NCBI RefSeq assembly: GCF_036010485.1
Contig: NZ_CP108568.1
Span: 5,091,001 to 5,155,000, forward strand
Source of the DNA: Streptomyces sp. NBC_01198
GTDB lineage: Bacteria > Actinomycetota > Actinomycetes > Streptomycetales > Streptomycetaceae
Direction: 5' to 3'
DNA length: 64,000 nucleotides
The notes beneath the pieces are model-generated. The model did no database searches. It saw nothing but the letters and a program-made list of their open reading frames with translations, and was not told the DNA's origin. Of the stretch, positions 1 through 8,769 are shown piece after piece. Position numbers and translations under genes: made by a program. The first letter of the stretch is position 1. Every line of letters begins with the position of its first letter.

Positions 1-708
1 GAAGGCCGCGAGTGCAAAGAACATGATCACCAGGTCGAGCAGCGCGATCCGGCTCATCACGAACTCCAGGCCGTCCACCGCCATCAGCAGCCCGGCCAGG
101 CAGCCCAGCGCGGTGGAACGGAACAGCCGCCGCCCGATCCGGCACAGCATCAGCACCGCCAGGGTGCCGAGCACGGCCATCATGAAGCGCCAGCCGAAGG
201 GGTTCATGCCGAACATCCACTCGCCGACCGCGATCACCCACTTGCCGGCCGGCGGGTGCACCACGTAGCCGGGTGCGTCGGACAGCGGGATCGTCTGCGG
301 ATGGCCCAGCAGGTCCGGGTTGGTGATCTTGGCGTCCGGCCAGGTGCCCTCGTAGCCGAACTGCAGCAGCGACCAGGCGTCCTTGGCGTAGTACGTCTCG
401 TCGAAGACGACCTCGCGGGGCGTGCCCAGGTGCCAGAAGCGCAGCGCGCCCGCGAAGACCGCCACCAGAACCGGGCCGAGCCAGCCGGAGATCCTGGCCA
501 GCAGGTAGGAGACCTCCTGGCTCGCGCCCAGCGAGCGCCACATCTTCGTACCCGGCTCGGGGAACGGCGGCACCAGGCGCTCGCGGGTGTCGGTCCGCGG
601 CCTCTCCGCGTAGCCGAACCTGCGCAGCCGTTGCGCCCAGGGGCTCGGATGCGGCTGTTCCAGAACAGCCTCTGCGGCCCGGTCCTGCGTCGCGGTCTCA
701 CTCGTCAC
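1..708 (-). CDS. pmt: Dolichyl-phosphate-mannose protein O-mannosyltransferase (partial, 5' part)
   Basis: This is the N-terminal 236 residues of a GT39-type protein O-mannosyltransferase. The gene runs off the left edge of the window. The translation from the GTG at 708 has a soluble, charged N-terminus of about 55 residues, then a first membrane segment (SGWLGPVLVAVFAGALRFW). It continues with the family signature FDETYYAKDAWS, whose acidic DE pair is catalytic in this family, and HPPAGKW. Further hydrophobic helices follow. The enzyme transfers mannose from polyprenyl-phosphate-mannose to secreted proteins at the membrane. It is divergent from rsmI, an arrangement usual in Streptomyces. 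TACGAT at 720-715 lies 6 bases before the start, so the transcript is probably leaderless. The family call is firm; the C-terminal part cannot be seen. Confidence 0.9.
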   Translation of the reverse strand, partial: MTSETATQDRAAEAVLEQPHPSPWAQRLRRFGYAERPRTDTRERLVPPFPEPGTKMWRSLGASQEVSYLLARISGWLGPVLVAVFAGALRFWHLGTPREVVFDETYYAKDAWSLLQFGYEGTWPDAKITNPDLLGHPQTIPLSDAPGYVVHPPAGKWVIAVGEWMFGMNPFGWRFMMAVLGTLAVLMLCRIGRRLFRSTALGCLAGLLMAVDGLEFVMSRIALLDLVIMFFALAAF

Positions 709-714
709 CGGCCC

Positions 715-720
715 ATCGTA
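715..720 (-). promoter_or_regulatory. Probable -10 box of pmt (leaderless type)
   Basis: TACGAT on the minus strand ends 6 bases before the GTG start of pmt, which would place the transcription start at or next to the start codon. No convincing Shine-Dalgarno sequence is present. No clear -35 box was recognised. Confidence 0.45.
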
Positions 721-856
721 GGGAACGCCTCTGAAAATGTGATGAGGTCGGCGCCCGGCGCCCCTTTTTGTCCGTAAACCCGGGCGTCTGCTCCCGGCCC
801 GGCCGGTGCTCGCGGGCGGGGACCGGCGCGGTCGCCGCGGGTGGGAAGCTTGGGCG

Positions 857-1720
857 GTGACCACGCAAGCCGCAGGCGTCCTCGTACTGGCCGGAACTCC
901 CATCGGCGACCCCGCGGACGCCCCGCCGCGGCTCGGCACCGAGCTGACCGGCGCCGACGTCATCGCCGCCGAGGACACCCGGCGGCTGCGGCGGCTCACC
1001 CAGGCGCTGGGCATCGAGCCGACCGGCCGGATCGTGTCGTACTTCGAGGGCAACGAGGCCGGCCGCACGCCCGAACTGGTCGAGGCGCTGGCCGGCGGTG
1101 CCCGGGTGGTGCTGGTCACCGACGCCGGCATGCCGTCGGTCTCCGACCCCGGCTACCGGCTGGTCGCCGCTTGCGTGGAGCGCGGCATCACCGTCACCGC
1201 GGTGCCCGGGCCCTCCGCCGTGCTGACCGCGCTGGCCGTCTCCGGGCTGCCGGTGGACCGCTTCTGCTTCGAGGGCTTCCTGCCCCGCAAGGCCGGCGAG
1301 CGGCTGGCCCGGCTGCGCGAGGTCGCCGCCGACCGCAGGACGCTGGTCTACTTCGAGGCCACGCACCGCATCGACGACACGCTCGCGGCGATGGCCGAGG
1401 TCTTCGGCGGTGAGCGGCGCGCGGCGGTGTGCCGCGAGCTGACCAAGACCTACGAGGAGGTCAGGCGCGGCCCGCTGGCCGAACTGGCCCGCTGGGCGGC
1501 GGAGGACGGTGTACGCGGCGAGATCACCGTCGTCGTCGAGGGCGCGCCGGCGCCCGGCCCCGCCGACCTCGACCCCGCCGAGATCGTCCGCCGGGTCGCG
1601 GCGCGCGAGGCGGCAGGCGAGCGGCGCAAGGAGGCCATCGCGGCGGTCGCCGCGGACGCCGGGCTGCCCAAGCGGGAGGTCTTCGACGCGGTGGTCGCCG
1701 CCAAACACGGCGCCGTGTGA
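857..1720 (+). CDS. rsmI: 16S rRNA (cytidine(1402)-2'-O)-methyltransferase RsmI
   Basis: This 287-residue tetrapyrrole-methylase-fold enzyme 2'-O-methylates C1402 of 16S rRNA using S-adenosylmethionine. Family motifs are clear: VLAGTPIGD near the N-terminus, AAEDTR, VTDAGMPSVSDPGY and VPGPSA, then FLPRKAGER and a C-terminal helical domain ending near KREVFDAVVAAKH. The frame is open from 806, but the GTG at 857 is chosen because homologous sequence begins with VTTQAAGVLVLAG; the ribosome binding site there is weak. It is divergently transcribed from pmt. Length is normal for the family. Confidence 0.93.
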   Translation: MTTQAAGVLVLAGTPIGDPADAPPRLGTELTGADVIAAEDTRRLRRLTQALGIEPTGRIVSYFEGNEAGRTPELVEALAGGARVVLVTDAGMPSVSDPGYRLVAACVERGITVTAVPGPSAVLTALAVSGLPVDRFCFEGFLPRKAGERLARLREVAADRRTLVYFEATHRIDDTLAAMAEVFGGERRAAVCRELTKTYEEVRRGPLAELARWAAEDGVRGEITVVVEGAPAPGPADLDPAEIVRRVAAREAAGERRKEAIAAVAADAGLPKREVFDAVVAAKHGAV

Positions 1721-1976
1721 GACCTCGTGAGACCCCGGGGGACCCCCTTTCCGGGCCGGCGCACAGGGAGTTCACAGCAGTCCCCGGCGCTATGAGCAGC
1801 GTCACAGGGACTAAACCGAGGGCTCGGCAAAGCAATACCGGCCATCCCCCTCATAGATCCCAAATCTGGCTCAAGAGTCGTCCACGCCTGCTGCGGCCGC
1901 CCGGTGCGGGGCGTTCGCTGGGGCGAGGGAAGTCCCGGTCCGGGCGCCGCGCCCGGAGGGCACGCAGGAGCTGCAC

Positions 1977-2372
1977 ATGAGCGACACCAGGGGAAGCGGG
2001 CCCAGGGCGCCGCGGCCCGCCGCCGGACCCGGCACGGACGTCGTGCACGAGGCGTACTCCTTCGCCTGCATGAACTGCGGGCACGGCTGGGAGCAGGCCT
2101 ACGAGATCGAGCACCACGTCGACACCGCCGGCCGCTCCTACGTGACCTATCTCGCCGACGGCACCCTGGTGCCCTCCCCGCTGACCCACCCCACGTGCGA
2201 CAACTGCGAAGGGCACCGGGTGCGCATCATGCCGCCCGGGCGGGTCGCCGGAGTGGCCGCCGCCGGGCCCGCGGCGCGCCGGGCGGCGCAGGGTGCGGCG
2301 GGGCCGTCGCACCACTGGCCGTCACTGCACTTCCCGCACCGCAGGCGCGGGGGTGAAAAAGCGGGGGAATGA
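1977..2372 (+). CDS. Small zinc-ribbon protein of unknown function
   Basis: This 131-residue protein has two CxxC pairs, CMNCGHGW near residue 31 and CDNCEGH near residue 75. They frame a short beta-rich segment (ADGTLVPSPLTHPTC), as expected for a single zinc ribbon. The tail is basic and alanine/arginine-rich with HHWPSLHFPHRRRGG and no membrane helix or signal peptide. The ATG is preceded by GGAG at 1967-1970. It lies between rsmI and tatD. I recognise it only as a conserved type of Streptomyces hypothetical protein. The zinc ribbon suggests nucleic-acid or protein binding, but no function can be assigned. A three-unit tandem repeat begins at its stop codon. Confidence 0.8.
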   Translation: MSDTRGSGPRAPRPAAGPGTDVVHEAYSFACMNCGHGWEQAYEIEHHVDTAGRSYVTYLADGTLVPSPLTHPTCDNCEGHRVRIMPPGRVAGVAAAGPAARRAAQGAAGPSHHWPSLHFPHRRRGGEKAGE

Positions 2373-2434
2373 ACGCCGCCTTCCGCAATGGGCGCCGTCT
2401 TCCCGCAATGGACGCCGCCTTCCCGGTCCGCGGC
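2368..2434 (+). repeat. Three tandem copies of an approximately 20-bp unit
   Basis: Units begin with AATG at 2368, 2387 and 2407 and share the core AATGgaCGCCGcCTTCCcGC with few mismatches. A further AATG follows at 2435. The first unit overlaps the TGA stop of the zinc-ribbon gene. The array ends about 60 bases before the tatD promoter. No hairpin or open frame explains it. It may be a replication-slippage array or a cluster of binding sites. Confidence 0.7.
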
Positions 2435-2491
2435 AATGTGCCCCCGTTCCGGCGACCGGGTCCTCCGGCGCCGGCCATCCGGGCCGGTCCC

Positions 2492-2497
2492 TAGGAT
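2492..2497 (+). promoter_or_regulatory. Probable -10 box of tatD (leaderless type)
   Basis: TAGGAT ends 6 bases before the tatD ATG and there is no Shine-Dalgarno sequence in the gap. This is the spacing expected for a leaderless transcript. No obvious -35 element was seen. Confidence 0.5.
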
Positions 2498-2503
2498 CGG
2501 GGC

Positions 2504-3379
2504 ATGCCAGACAGGGACAGCAAGAAGACGACGTCGCGGGCGGCGCAGCCGGCACCGCCGGCGCCCGAGCCGCTGCGGGTCGCGGTCGCCGACTCCCACA
2601 CCCACCTCGACATGCAGTCGGGCAGCGTCGCGGACGCCGTCGCGCAGGCCGCGGCGGTCGGCGTCGACACGCTGATCCAGGTCGGCTGCGACCTGGCCGG
2701 ATCGCGCTGGGCCGCGGAGACCGCCGCCGCCTGGGACCGGATCTGGGCCACGGTGGCGCTGCACCCGAACGAGGCGCCACGGGTGGCGGGCCGCGCCGCC
2801 GCCGGCGGCCGGGCGGGGCTGGACGCCGAGATCGACGCCATCGACGCGCTCGCCGCACTGCCGCACGTCCTCGGGGTCGGCGAGACCGGCCTCGACTACT
2901 TCCGCACCGGGCCCGACGGGGTCGAGGACCAGCAGCACTCCTTCCGGCGGCACATCGACATCGCCAAACGCCACGGCAAGGCGCTGGTCATCCACGACCG
3001 GGACGCCCACGCCGATGTGCTGCGCATCCTCGCGGAGGAGGGGGCGCCCTCCACGGTGGTCTTCCACTGCTACTCCGGCGACGCCGAGATGGCCGGAGTC
3101 TGCGCCGAGCACGGCTATTACCTGTCCTTCGCCGGGACCGTCAGCTACAAGTCCGCGCAGAACCTGCGGGACGCGGTCGCCGTCGCCCCGCGCGACCTGC
3201 TGCTGGTCGAGACCGACGCGCCGTTCCTGACCCCCGTGCCCTACCGCGGGCGGCCCAACGCGCCTTACCTCATTCCGGTCACGCTGCGCGCGATGGCCGC
3301 GGCCAGGGGCGAGGACGAGGACCAGCTCGCGGCCGCCGTCGCCGCCAACACCGCACGGGCGTTCGGTTACGACACGTGA
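2504..3379 (+). CDS. tatD: TatD family metal-dependent hydrolase / DNase
   Basis: This 291-residue TIM-barrel amidohydrolase carries every metal-site motif of the TatD family. They are SHTHLD, GETGLDYFR (the acidic residue after the GE pair), HDRDAH, FHCYSG and the terminal ETDAPFLTP. TatD proteins are cytosolic 3'-5' DNases linked to DNA repair and turnover; the exact substrate here is not visible. The first 28 residues are a lysine, proline and alanine-rich extension absent from shorter homologues. The gene starts the conserved actinobacterial series tatD-rpfB-rsmA-ispE. Confidence 0.93.
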   Translation: MPDRDSKKTTSRAAQPAPPAPEPLRVAVADSHTHLDMQSGSVADAVAQAAAVGVDTLIQVGCDLAGSRWAAETAAAWDRIWATVALHPNEAPRVAGRAAAGGRAGLDAEIDAIDALAALPHVLGVGETGLDYFRTGPDGVEDQQHSFRRHIDIAKRHGKALVIHDRDAHADVLRILAEEGAPSTVVFHCYSGDAEMAGVCAEHGYYLSFAGTVSYKSAQNLRDAVAVAPRDLLLVETDAPFLTPVPYRGRPNAPYLIPVTLRAMAAARGEDEDQLAAAVAANTARAFGYDT

Positions 3380-3425
3380 GGTGAATGCGGGTTTCCGCCA
3401 CTTTTAGGCTTTAAGGTCCGGCGTC

Positions 3426-4580
3426 GTGAGCATTCACCTGGCTGGACGCGCGCGCAAGCTCGTACCGCAGACCCTCGTCGTCGCGGTGCTCGCCGGCGGC
3501 GCCGGGGCGTATGTGGTGGCCGACAAGACCGTACGGCTGAGCGTCGACGGCCGGCCGCGGACGGTCCACACCTTCGCCGCCGACGTCGCCGGCGTCCTGC
3601 GGCAGCAGCACCTCACGGTCGGCGGCCACGATATCGTCGCCCCCGCGCCCGGCCACCGGCTGCACGACGGCGACGCCGTGGCCGTACGCTACGGCCGCCC
3701 GGTCACCCTCACGCTCGACGGCCGGCAGCGCCGCGTCTGGACGACGGCGACCACCGTGGCCACCGCGCTGCGGCAGCTCGGCGTACGGGCGGACGGTGCG
3801 CAGGTGGACGCCTCGCGGAGTGCCGCCATCGGGCGGCTCGGGCTCGCGCTGTCCGTGCGCACGCAGCGCCGGGTCACGGTGGTGGCCGACGGCCGCGCGC
3901 ACCTCGTCCGCACGCACGCGGTCACCGTCCGCGGAGCCGTCGCGGAGGCCGGCCTCGTCCTCGGTCCCGAGGACACGCTCTCGCCCGCCGCGTCCGCCTT
4001 CCCGAGCGACGGCCTGACCCTGACGGTCGTCCGGATCAGGACCGCGCGGTCCGTGCGCCGGGAGCCGGTGCCCTACCGGGTCGTACGGCACCGTGACCCG
4101 TCGCTGCGCCGCGGATCCACCGTCGTGGACGTGCACGGGCGTCCGGGGGTGCGCGAGGTCCGCTACGCCGTCGTCACGGCCGACGGCGTCCCCCGCTCGA
4201 CCCGTGTCCTGCGCAGCCGGGTGACGCGGCCGCCGGTCACCGAGGTGGTGCGGGTCGGCGGGTCCGGCTCCCCGTCGCGGTCGTCGCGGCCGTCGCGGTC
4301 CACACCGTCCGCACGGGCCACACGGTCTTCCCGCGCGGCCGGGGGGCTGGACTGGCACGGCCTCGCCCTGTGCGAGTCGGGCGGGCGTGCGCACGTCGTG
4401 GACCCGTCCGGGCGGTACGGCGGGCTGTACCAGTTCGACACGCGGACCTGGCGGAGCCTCGGGGGCCAGGGGCGGCCGCAGAACGCCAGCCCCGCCGAAC
4501 AGACGGTCCGCGCACAACGCCTCTACGCCACGCGTGGCGCCTCGCCCTGGCCGACGTGCGGCCGCCACCTCTTCGACTGA
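3426..4580 (+). CDS. Resuscitation-promoting factor with DUF348 and G5 domains (RpfB-type)
   Basis: This 384-residue secreted muralytic protein follows the RpfB plan. A short cytoplasmic segment and one hydrophobic signal/anchor (about residues 13-32) are followed by three DUF348-like repeats (about 33-205) and a G5-like domain (about 206-280). A serine/arginine-rich linker leads to a C-terminal Rpf catalytic domain (about 307-384). The catalytic glutamate is E317 in CESGG, and the later [12 protein letters not shown] motif is intact. Such enzymes cleave peptidoglycan and help dormant cells or spores resume growth. The GTG at 3426 is chosen because the signal anchor follows directly. TAGGCT (3405-3410) and TAAGGT (3412-3417) are possible -10 boxes. 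It lies 79 bases before rsmA, as rpfB does in mycobacteria. Confidence 0.9.
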   Translation: MSIHLAGRARKLVPQTLVVAVLAGGAGAYVVADKTVRLSVDGRPRTVHTFAADVAGVLRQQHLTVGGHDIVAPAPGHRLHDGDAVAVRYGRPVTLTLDGRQRRVWTTATTVATALRQLGVRADGAQVDASRSAAIGRLGLALSVRTQRRVTVVADGRAHLVRTHAVTVRGAVAEAGLVLGPEDTLSPAASAFPSDGLTLTVVRIRTARSVRREPVPYRVVRHRDPSLRRGSTVVDVHGRPGVREVRYAVVTADGVPRSTRVLRSRVTRPPVTEVVRVGGSGSPSRSSRPSRSTPSARATRSSRAAGGLDWHGLALCESGGRAHVVDPSGRYGGLYQFDTRTWRSLGGQGRPQNASPAEQTVRAQRLYATRGASPWPTCGRHLFD

Positions 4581-4646
4581 CCCCGGCTGCGCCCGGACGC
4601 CGGCCGGGGAGATCCCTGGGGGGTCGGGGGCGTCGGGGAGAACGAT

Positions 4647-4652
4647 TAGCCT
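4647..4652 (+). promoter_or_regulatory. Probable -10 box of rsmA (leaderless type)
   Basis: TAGCCT ends 7 bases before the GTG start of rsmA and no Shine-Dalgarno sequence intervenes. This suggests rsmA has its own leaderless transcript, besides any read-through from the rpf gene. Confidence 0.4.
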
Positions 4653-4659
4653 AGGGCGC

Positions 4660-5517
4660 GTGAGTGGCACTGAGAGCGACGCCCTGTTGGGCCCGGCCGA
4701 CGTCAGGGAGCTGGCAGCGGCGCTCGGCGTGCGGCCGACGAAGCAGCGCGGGCAGAACTTCGTGATCGACGCGAACACCGTACGCAGGATCGTGCGGACG
4801 GCCGGAGTCAGGCCCGACGACACGGTCGTCGAGGTCGGTCCCGGGCTCGGCTCCCTCACGCTCGCCCTGCTGGAAGCCGCCGCACACGTCACCGCGATCG
4901 AGATCGACGACGTGCTGGCCGCCGCGCTGCCCGCGACCGTCGCGGCCCGGCTGCCCGGCCGGACCGGCCACTTCGACCTGGTCCACGGCGACGCCATGGC
5001 GGTCACCGAGCTCCCGGGCCCGCCGCCCACCGCCCTCGTGGCCAACCTGCCGTACAACGTCGCCGTCCCCGTGCTGCTGCACATGCTCGCGACGTTCCCG
5101 GGCATCGAACGCACCCTCGTCATGGTGCAGTCCGAGGTCGCCGACCGGCTCGCCGCGGGGCCGGGCAACAAGGTCTACGGTGTGCCCTCGGTGAAGGCCA
5201 ACTGGTACGCCGACGTCAAGCGGGCCGGCGCCATCGGGCGCAGCGTCTTCTGGCCCGCGCCCAACGTGGACTCCGGGCTCGTCGCCCTGGTGCGGCGCGA
5301 CCCGCCGCGTACGACGGCGAGCCGGCAGGAGGTCTTCGCCGTGGTGGACGCCGCCTTCGCCCAGCGCCGCAAGACCCTGCGGGCCGCGCTCGCCGGGTGG
5401 GCCGGGTCCGCCGCCGCGGCGGAGTCCGCGCTGGTCGCCGCCGGAGTGTCGCCGCAGGCCCGCGGCGAGGCGCTGACCGTCGAGGAATTCGCCGCCGTCG
5501 CAGAGCACAAGCCGTAG
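4660..5517 (+). CDS. rsmA: 16S rRNA adenine(1518/1519)-N6-dimethyltransferase
   Basis: This 285-residue KsgA/RsmA enzyme dimethylates the two adjacent adenines in helix 45 of 16S rRNA during small-subunit maturation. Motifs are clear: [10 protein letters not shown] at the N-terminus, the SAM-binding [19 protein letters not shown]-like TAIEIDD, the catalytic NLPYNV (motif IV), and the C-terminal [13 protein letters not shown]. The GTG at 4660 gives the usual N-terminus; upstream codons in the same frame belong to the tail of the rpf gene read in another frame. The ispE start lies 23 bases after the stop, so the two are likely co-transcribed. Confidence 0.95.
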   Translation: MSGTESDALLGPADVRELAAALGVRPTKQRGQNFVIDANTVRRIVRTAGVRPDDTVVEVGPGLGSLTLALLEAAAHVTAIEIDDVLAAALPATVAARLPGRTGHFDLVHGDAMAVTELPGPPPTALVANLPYNVAVPVLLHMLATFPGIERTLVMVQSEVADRLAAGPGNKVYGVPSVKANWYADVKRAGAIGRSVFWPAPNVDSGLVALVRRDPPRTTASRQEVFAVVDAAFAQRRKTLRAALAGWAGSAAAAESALVAAGVSPQARGEALTVEEFAAVAEHKP

Positions 5518-5540
5518 CCGTCGATGAGGAGCCCCCGCCC

Positions 5541-6446
5541 GTGACCGCCGTCACCGTCCGCGTGCCCGCCAAGGTCAACGTCCAGCTCTCCGTCGGCGGC
5601 CGCCGCCCCGACGGCTTCCACGACCTCGCCACCGTCTTCCTCGCCGTCGGGCTCTACGACCAGGTCACCGCCACCCCGGCGGACGGGCTGCGGATCACCG
5701 CCGCCGGGCGGGACGTGGCGGGCATCCCGCTCGACGCGACGAACCTCGCGGCCCGGGCGGCGGTCGCGCTCGCCAAGCGGTACGGCGTCGAGCCGGACGT
5801 GCACCTGCACATCGACAAGGACATCCCGGTGGCCGGCGGCATGGCGGGCGGGTCCGCCGACGCGGCGGGCGCGCTGGTCGCCTGCGACGCGCTGTGGGGA
5901 CTGGGCGCGCCCCGGAATGAGCTGATCGCGCTGTGCGCGGAGCTGGGCAGCGACGTGCCGTTCTCCCTGGTGGGGGGCGCCGCGCTCGGGACCGGGCGCG
6001 GGGAGATCCTGACGCCGCTGGAGGTCGGCGGGGAGTTCCACTGGGTCTTCGCCGTCGCCGAGGGGGGTCTGTCGACGCCGGACGTCTACCGGGAGTGCGA
6101 TCGCCTGCGGCGGGCCGGTGGGGGGAGTGACCTCGCCGCGAACCTGCCCGCGCCTGCCGCGGACCCGGCGCTCGTCGCGGCGCTGCGGGAGGGGTCCGCC
6201 GTCGCGCTCCGCGCCGCGCTGTCCAACGACCTGCAGGCCGCGTCCGTCGGCCTGCGGCCCGCTCTGGCCGGCACGCTCGCGGCGGGCCTCGGTGCGGGGG
6301 CGCTTGCCGCGCTCGTCTCGGGGTCCGGCCCGACCTGTGCGTTTCTCCTGCCGTCGGCGGCGGGGGCCGCGGCGCTCGCCGCGACGTTCCCTCCGGGCTC
6401 GGCCCACCCGGCCGTCTCGCCGGCCCCGGGGGCCACTCTCCTCTGA
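5541..6446 (+). CDS. ispE: 4-diphosphocytidyl-2-C-methyl-D-erythritol kinase
   Basis: This 301-residue GHMP kinase phosphorylates CDP-methylerythritol in the MEP route to isopentenyl diphosphate. Visible motifs are VRVPAKVNVQL (substrate site with the conserved lysine), RPDGFHDL, the ATP loop PVAGGMAGGSADAAGAL and GSDVPF. The C-terminal VSGSGPTCAFLL is GHMP motif 3. A good ribosome binding site (GAGGAG, 5526-5531) precedes the GTG at 5541. It is the last gene of the tatD-rpfB-rsmA-ispE series. Confidence 0.95.
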   Translation: MTAVTVRVPAKVNVQLSVGGRRPDGFHDLATVFLAVGLYDQVTATPADGLRITAAGRDVAGIPLDATNLAARAAVALAKRYGVEPDVHLHIDKDIPVAGGMAGGSADAAGALVACDALWGLGAPRNELIALCAELGSDVPFSLVGGAALGTGRGEILTPLEVGGEFHWVFAVAEGGLSTPDVYRECDRLRRAGGGSDLAANLPAPAADPALVAALREGSAVALRAALSNDLQAASVGLRPALAGTLAAGLGAGALAALVSGSGPTCAFLLPSAAGAAALAATFPPGSAHPAVSPAPGATLL

Positions 6447-6512
6447 ACACCGGCTGCGCCGGGCTTTTCGGTCGACCGCCACGTGCGGTGGCGCCGCTGC
6501 TTTCCCGCCGCT

Positions 6513-6548
6513 GTGGCTTGTCGCGCCGTTCCCCGCGCCCCTGAAAAA
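6513..6548 (+). repeat. Streptomyces-type dispersed intergenic motif
   Basis: The stretch contains GTTCCCCGCGCCCCTGAAAA preceded by GTGGCTTGTCGCGCC. This closely resembles a short motif that I recall as frequent in Streptomyces intergenic regions. Its function is not known to me. It may mark a transcript end after ispE. Confidence 0.55.
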
Positions 6549-6624
6549 CGCTCACCCTCTGCGGCAGCGGCCCCCCTGGCAGGGACCAACCCCCGACGGT
6601 GGAAGACGCAGGCCCCAAGGCGTG

Positions 6625-6654
6625 TGGGGGTACCCCCAGGCGGAGCGCTGGGGG
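6625..6654 (+). repeat. Overlapping palindromes (alternative hairpins)
   Basis: TGGGGGTACCCCCA (6625-6638) is a perfect 14-bp palindrome. Its right half also pairs with a downstream arm: CCCCCAG (6633-6639) and CTGGGGG (6648-6654) around an 8-base loop. The two structures exclude each other. The element may be a terminator for ispE or a dispersed repeat. A related imperfect palindrome occurs at 37071-37088. Confidence 0.6.
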
Positions 6655-6825
6655 AGAACGGAGCGCTCGGCCCCCACCGGGCCGCAGGTGAGCACGCCAC
6701 GGCAAGGGGGGAAGCCCGGGCGGCGGAGGCGGCGAGCGCCCCCGGGGGTGGTCGGGGGGAAAAGGGGGGCGGCGGGGGCGATTAGGCTGAGGGGAGTTGT
6801 TCCCCTGCGCTTGGAGAGACGAGAA

Positions 6826-8619
6826 GTGGCCGTCAACCTGGTCAACGTCGAAGCCGTCGGCAAGACGTACGGCACGAGGGCGTTGCTGGACGCCGTCTCG
6901 CTGGGCGTGTCCGAGGGGGACCGGATCGGGGTCGTGGGGCGGAACGGGGACGGCAAGACGACCCTCGTGCGGATGCTCGCGAAGCTGGAGGAGCCCGACG
7001 CGGGACGCGTGACGCATCAGGGCGGCCTGCGGCTGGGCGTGCTGACGCAGCACGACAGCCTGGATCCGGCGGCGACCGTGCGGCACGAGGTCGTCGGGGA
7101 CCGGGCGGACCACCAGTGGGCGGGGGACGCCCGGATCAGGGACGTGCTGACCGGGCTGTTCGGCGGGCTGGACCTGCCGGGGTTCCCGGCGGGGCTCGAC
7201 ACGGTGATCGGCCCGCTGTCGGGCGGCGAGCGGCGCCGAATCGCGCTGGCGAAGCTGCTGATCGACGAGCAGGACCTGATCGTGCTGGACGAGCCGACCA
7301 ACCACCTGGACGTGGAGGGCATCGCCTGGCTGGCGGCGCATCTGCGGGCCCGCAGGTCCGCGCTGGTGGTGGTGACGCACGACCGCTGGTTCCTTGACCA
7401 GGTGTGCACCCGGATGTGGGACGTGCAGCGCGGCACGGTCTACGAGTACGAGGGCGGTTACAGCGACTACGTCTTCGCCCGGGCCGAGCGCGAGCGCATC
7501 GCCGCCACCGAGGAGACCAAGCGGCAGAACCTGGTCCGCAAGGAGCTGGCGTGGCTGCGCAGGGGTGCCCCGGCGCGTACGTCGAAGCCGCGGTTCAGGA
7601 TCGAGGCGGCGAACGCGCTGATCGAGGACGTGCCGCCGCCGCGTGACACCGCGGAGCTGATGAAGTTCGCCAACTCCCGTCTCGGCAAGACCGTTTTCGA
7701 GCTGGAGGACGTGACGGTCACGGCCGGGCCGAAGCAGTTGCTGCGGCACATCACCTGGCAGCTCGGCCCGGGTGACCGGGTCGGCCTGGTGGGCGTGAAC
7801 GGCGCGGGCAAGACCTCGCTGCTCAAGGCGCTCGCCGACGCCGCGGTGAGCGACGGGGACGTGCAGCCGGCCGCGGGCCGGGTCGTGGTGGGCAAGACGG
7901 TGCGGCTGGCGTATCTGTCGCAGGAGGTCGCGGAGCTCGACCCGACCTGGCGGGTCCTGCAGGCGGTGGAGGCGGTGCGGCAGCGGGTCGACCTGGGCAA
8001 GGGCCGGGAGCTGACGGCGGGCCAGCTGTGCGAGAAGTTCGGCTTCACCAAGGAGAAGCAGTGGACGCCGGTCGGCGACCTGTCCGGTGGTGAGCGCCGC
8101 CGGCTGCAAGTGCTGCGGCTGCTGATGGACGAGCCGAACGTGCTGTTCCTCGACGAGCCGACCAACGACCTGGACATCGAGACGCTGACCCAGCTGGAGG
8201 ACCTGCTGGACGGCTGGCCGGGGTCGATGGCGGTGATCAGCCACGACCGCTACTTCCTGGAGCGCACCACCGACCGGGTCTTCGCGCTGCTCGGCGACCA
8301 GAGCCTGCGGATGCTGCCGCGCGGGGTGGACGAGTATCTGGAGCGCCGCCGGGCGATCGCCGAGGCCGCGGCGCCGCCGGCGCCGGCGGCCAGGGAGAAA
8401 CCGGCCGGCGACACCCGGATGGCGAAGAAGGAACTGCAGCGGATCGAAAGGCAGTTGGACAAGGTCGGCGACAAGGAGAAGGTGCTGCACGCGCGGATCA
8501 CCGAGCACGCGACCGACTTCGCGAAGGTCGCCGAAATCGACGCGGAGCTGCGGGCGTTGCGCGAGGAGCGCGAGGACCTGGAGATGCGCTGGCTCGAACT
8601 GGCCGACGACGCAGGGTAG
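6826..8619 (+). CDS. ABC-F family ATPase, Uup-like
   Basis: This 597-residue protein has two ABC ATPase cassettes and no membrane domain, as in ABC-F proteins that act on the ribosome. Cassette 1 has GRNGDGKTT, LSGGERRRIALAKLL and LDEPTNHLD. Cassette 2 has GVNGAGKTS, LSGGERRRLQVLRLL and LDEPTNDLD. The linker between them carries basic helices. The final 70 or so residues (from MAKKELQRIERQLDK) form a charged coiled coil like the DNA-binding C-terminus of Uup, which argues for the Uup branch over EttA. The GTG at 6826 follows GGAG and gives the expected N-terminus VAVNLVNVEAVGKTYG. The substrate role is inferred. Confidence 0.88.
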   Translation: MAVNLVNVEAVGKTYGTRALLDAVSLGVSEGDRIGVVGRNGDGKTTLVRMLAKLEEPDAGRVTHQGGLRLGVLTQHDSLDPAATVRHEVVGDRADHQWAGDARIRDVLTGLFGGLDLPGFPAGLDTVIGPLSGGERRRIALAKLLIDEQDLIVLDEPTNHLDVEGIAWLAAHLRARRSALVVVTHDRWFLDQVCTRMWDVQRGTVYEYEGGYSDYVFARAERERIAATEETKRQNLVRKELAWLRRGAPARTSKPRFRIEAANALIEDVPPPRDTAELMKFANSRLGKTVFELEDVTVTAGPKQLLRHITWQLGPGDRVGLVGVNGAGKTSLLKALADAAVSDGDVQPAAGRVVVGKTVRLAYLSQEVAELDPTWRVLQAVEAVRQRVDLGKGRELTAGQLCEKFGFTKEKQWTPVGDLSGGERRRLQVLRLLMDEPNVLFLDEPTNDLDIETLTQLEDLLDGWPGSMAVISHDRYFLERTTDRVFALLGDQSLRMLPRGVDEYLERRRAIAEAAAPPAPAAREKPAGDTRMAKKELQRIERQLDKVGDKEKVLHARITEHATDFAKVAEIDAELRALREEREDLEMRWLELADDAG

Positions 8620-8769
8620 TCGGCGGCCGTGGCGGTTGCCGGGCCGGGCGGGGGAGAACGTGTAGCGGGCCGGTAACGGAACAGCGGCGGCCCATGGGGG
8701 CAACGGTGCCGGGTGGTAGAAAGAATTTCCGCCAACCCGAACCAAACATGAGTTCAAAGAGGTCCGCTG

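Larger units (their letters stand above)
6447..6825 (+). other. 379-bp intergenic region with dispersed and palindromic repeats
   Basis: No supportable gene lies between ispE and the ABC-F gene. The stretch contains a Streptomyces-type dispersed motif (6513-6548), a palindrome/hairpin pair (6625-6654) and a purine-rich GGGG run up to about 6780. TAGGCT at 6783-6788 is a likely -10 box for the downstream gene, giving a leader of about 30 bases with GGAG at 6812-6815. Confidence 0.6.

Noticed and set aside
5695-8757. 1020-codon open frame opposite ispE and the ABC-F gene
   Set aside because: It is an antisense shadow with Pro/Arg/Gln-rich low-complexity translation, typical of high-GC genomes.
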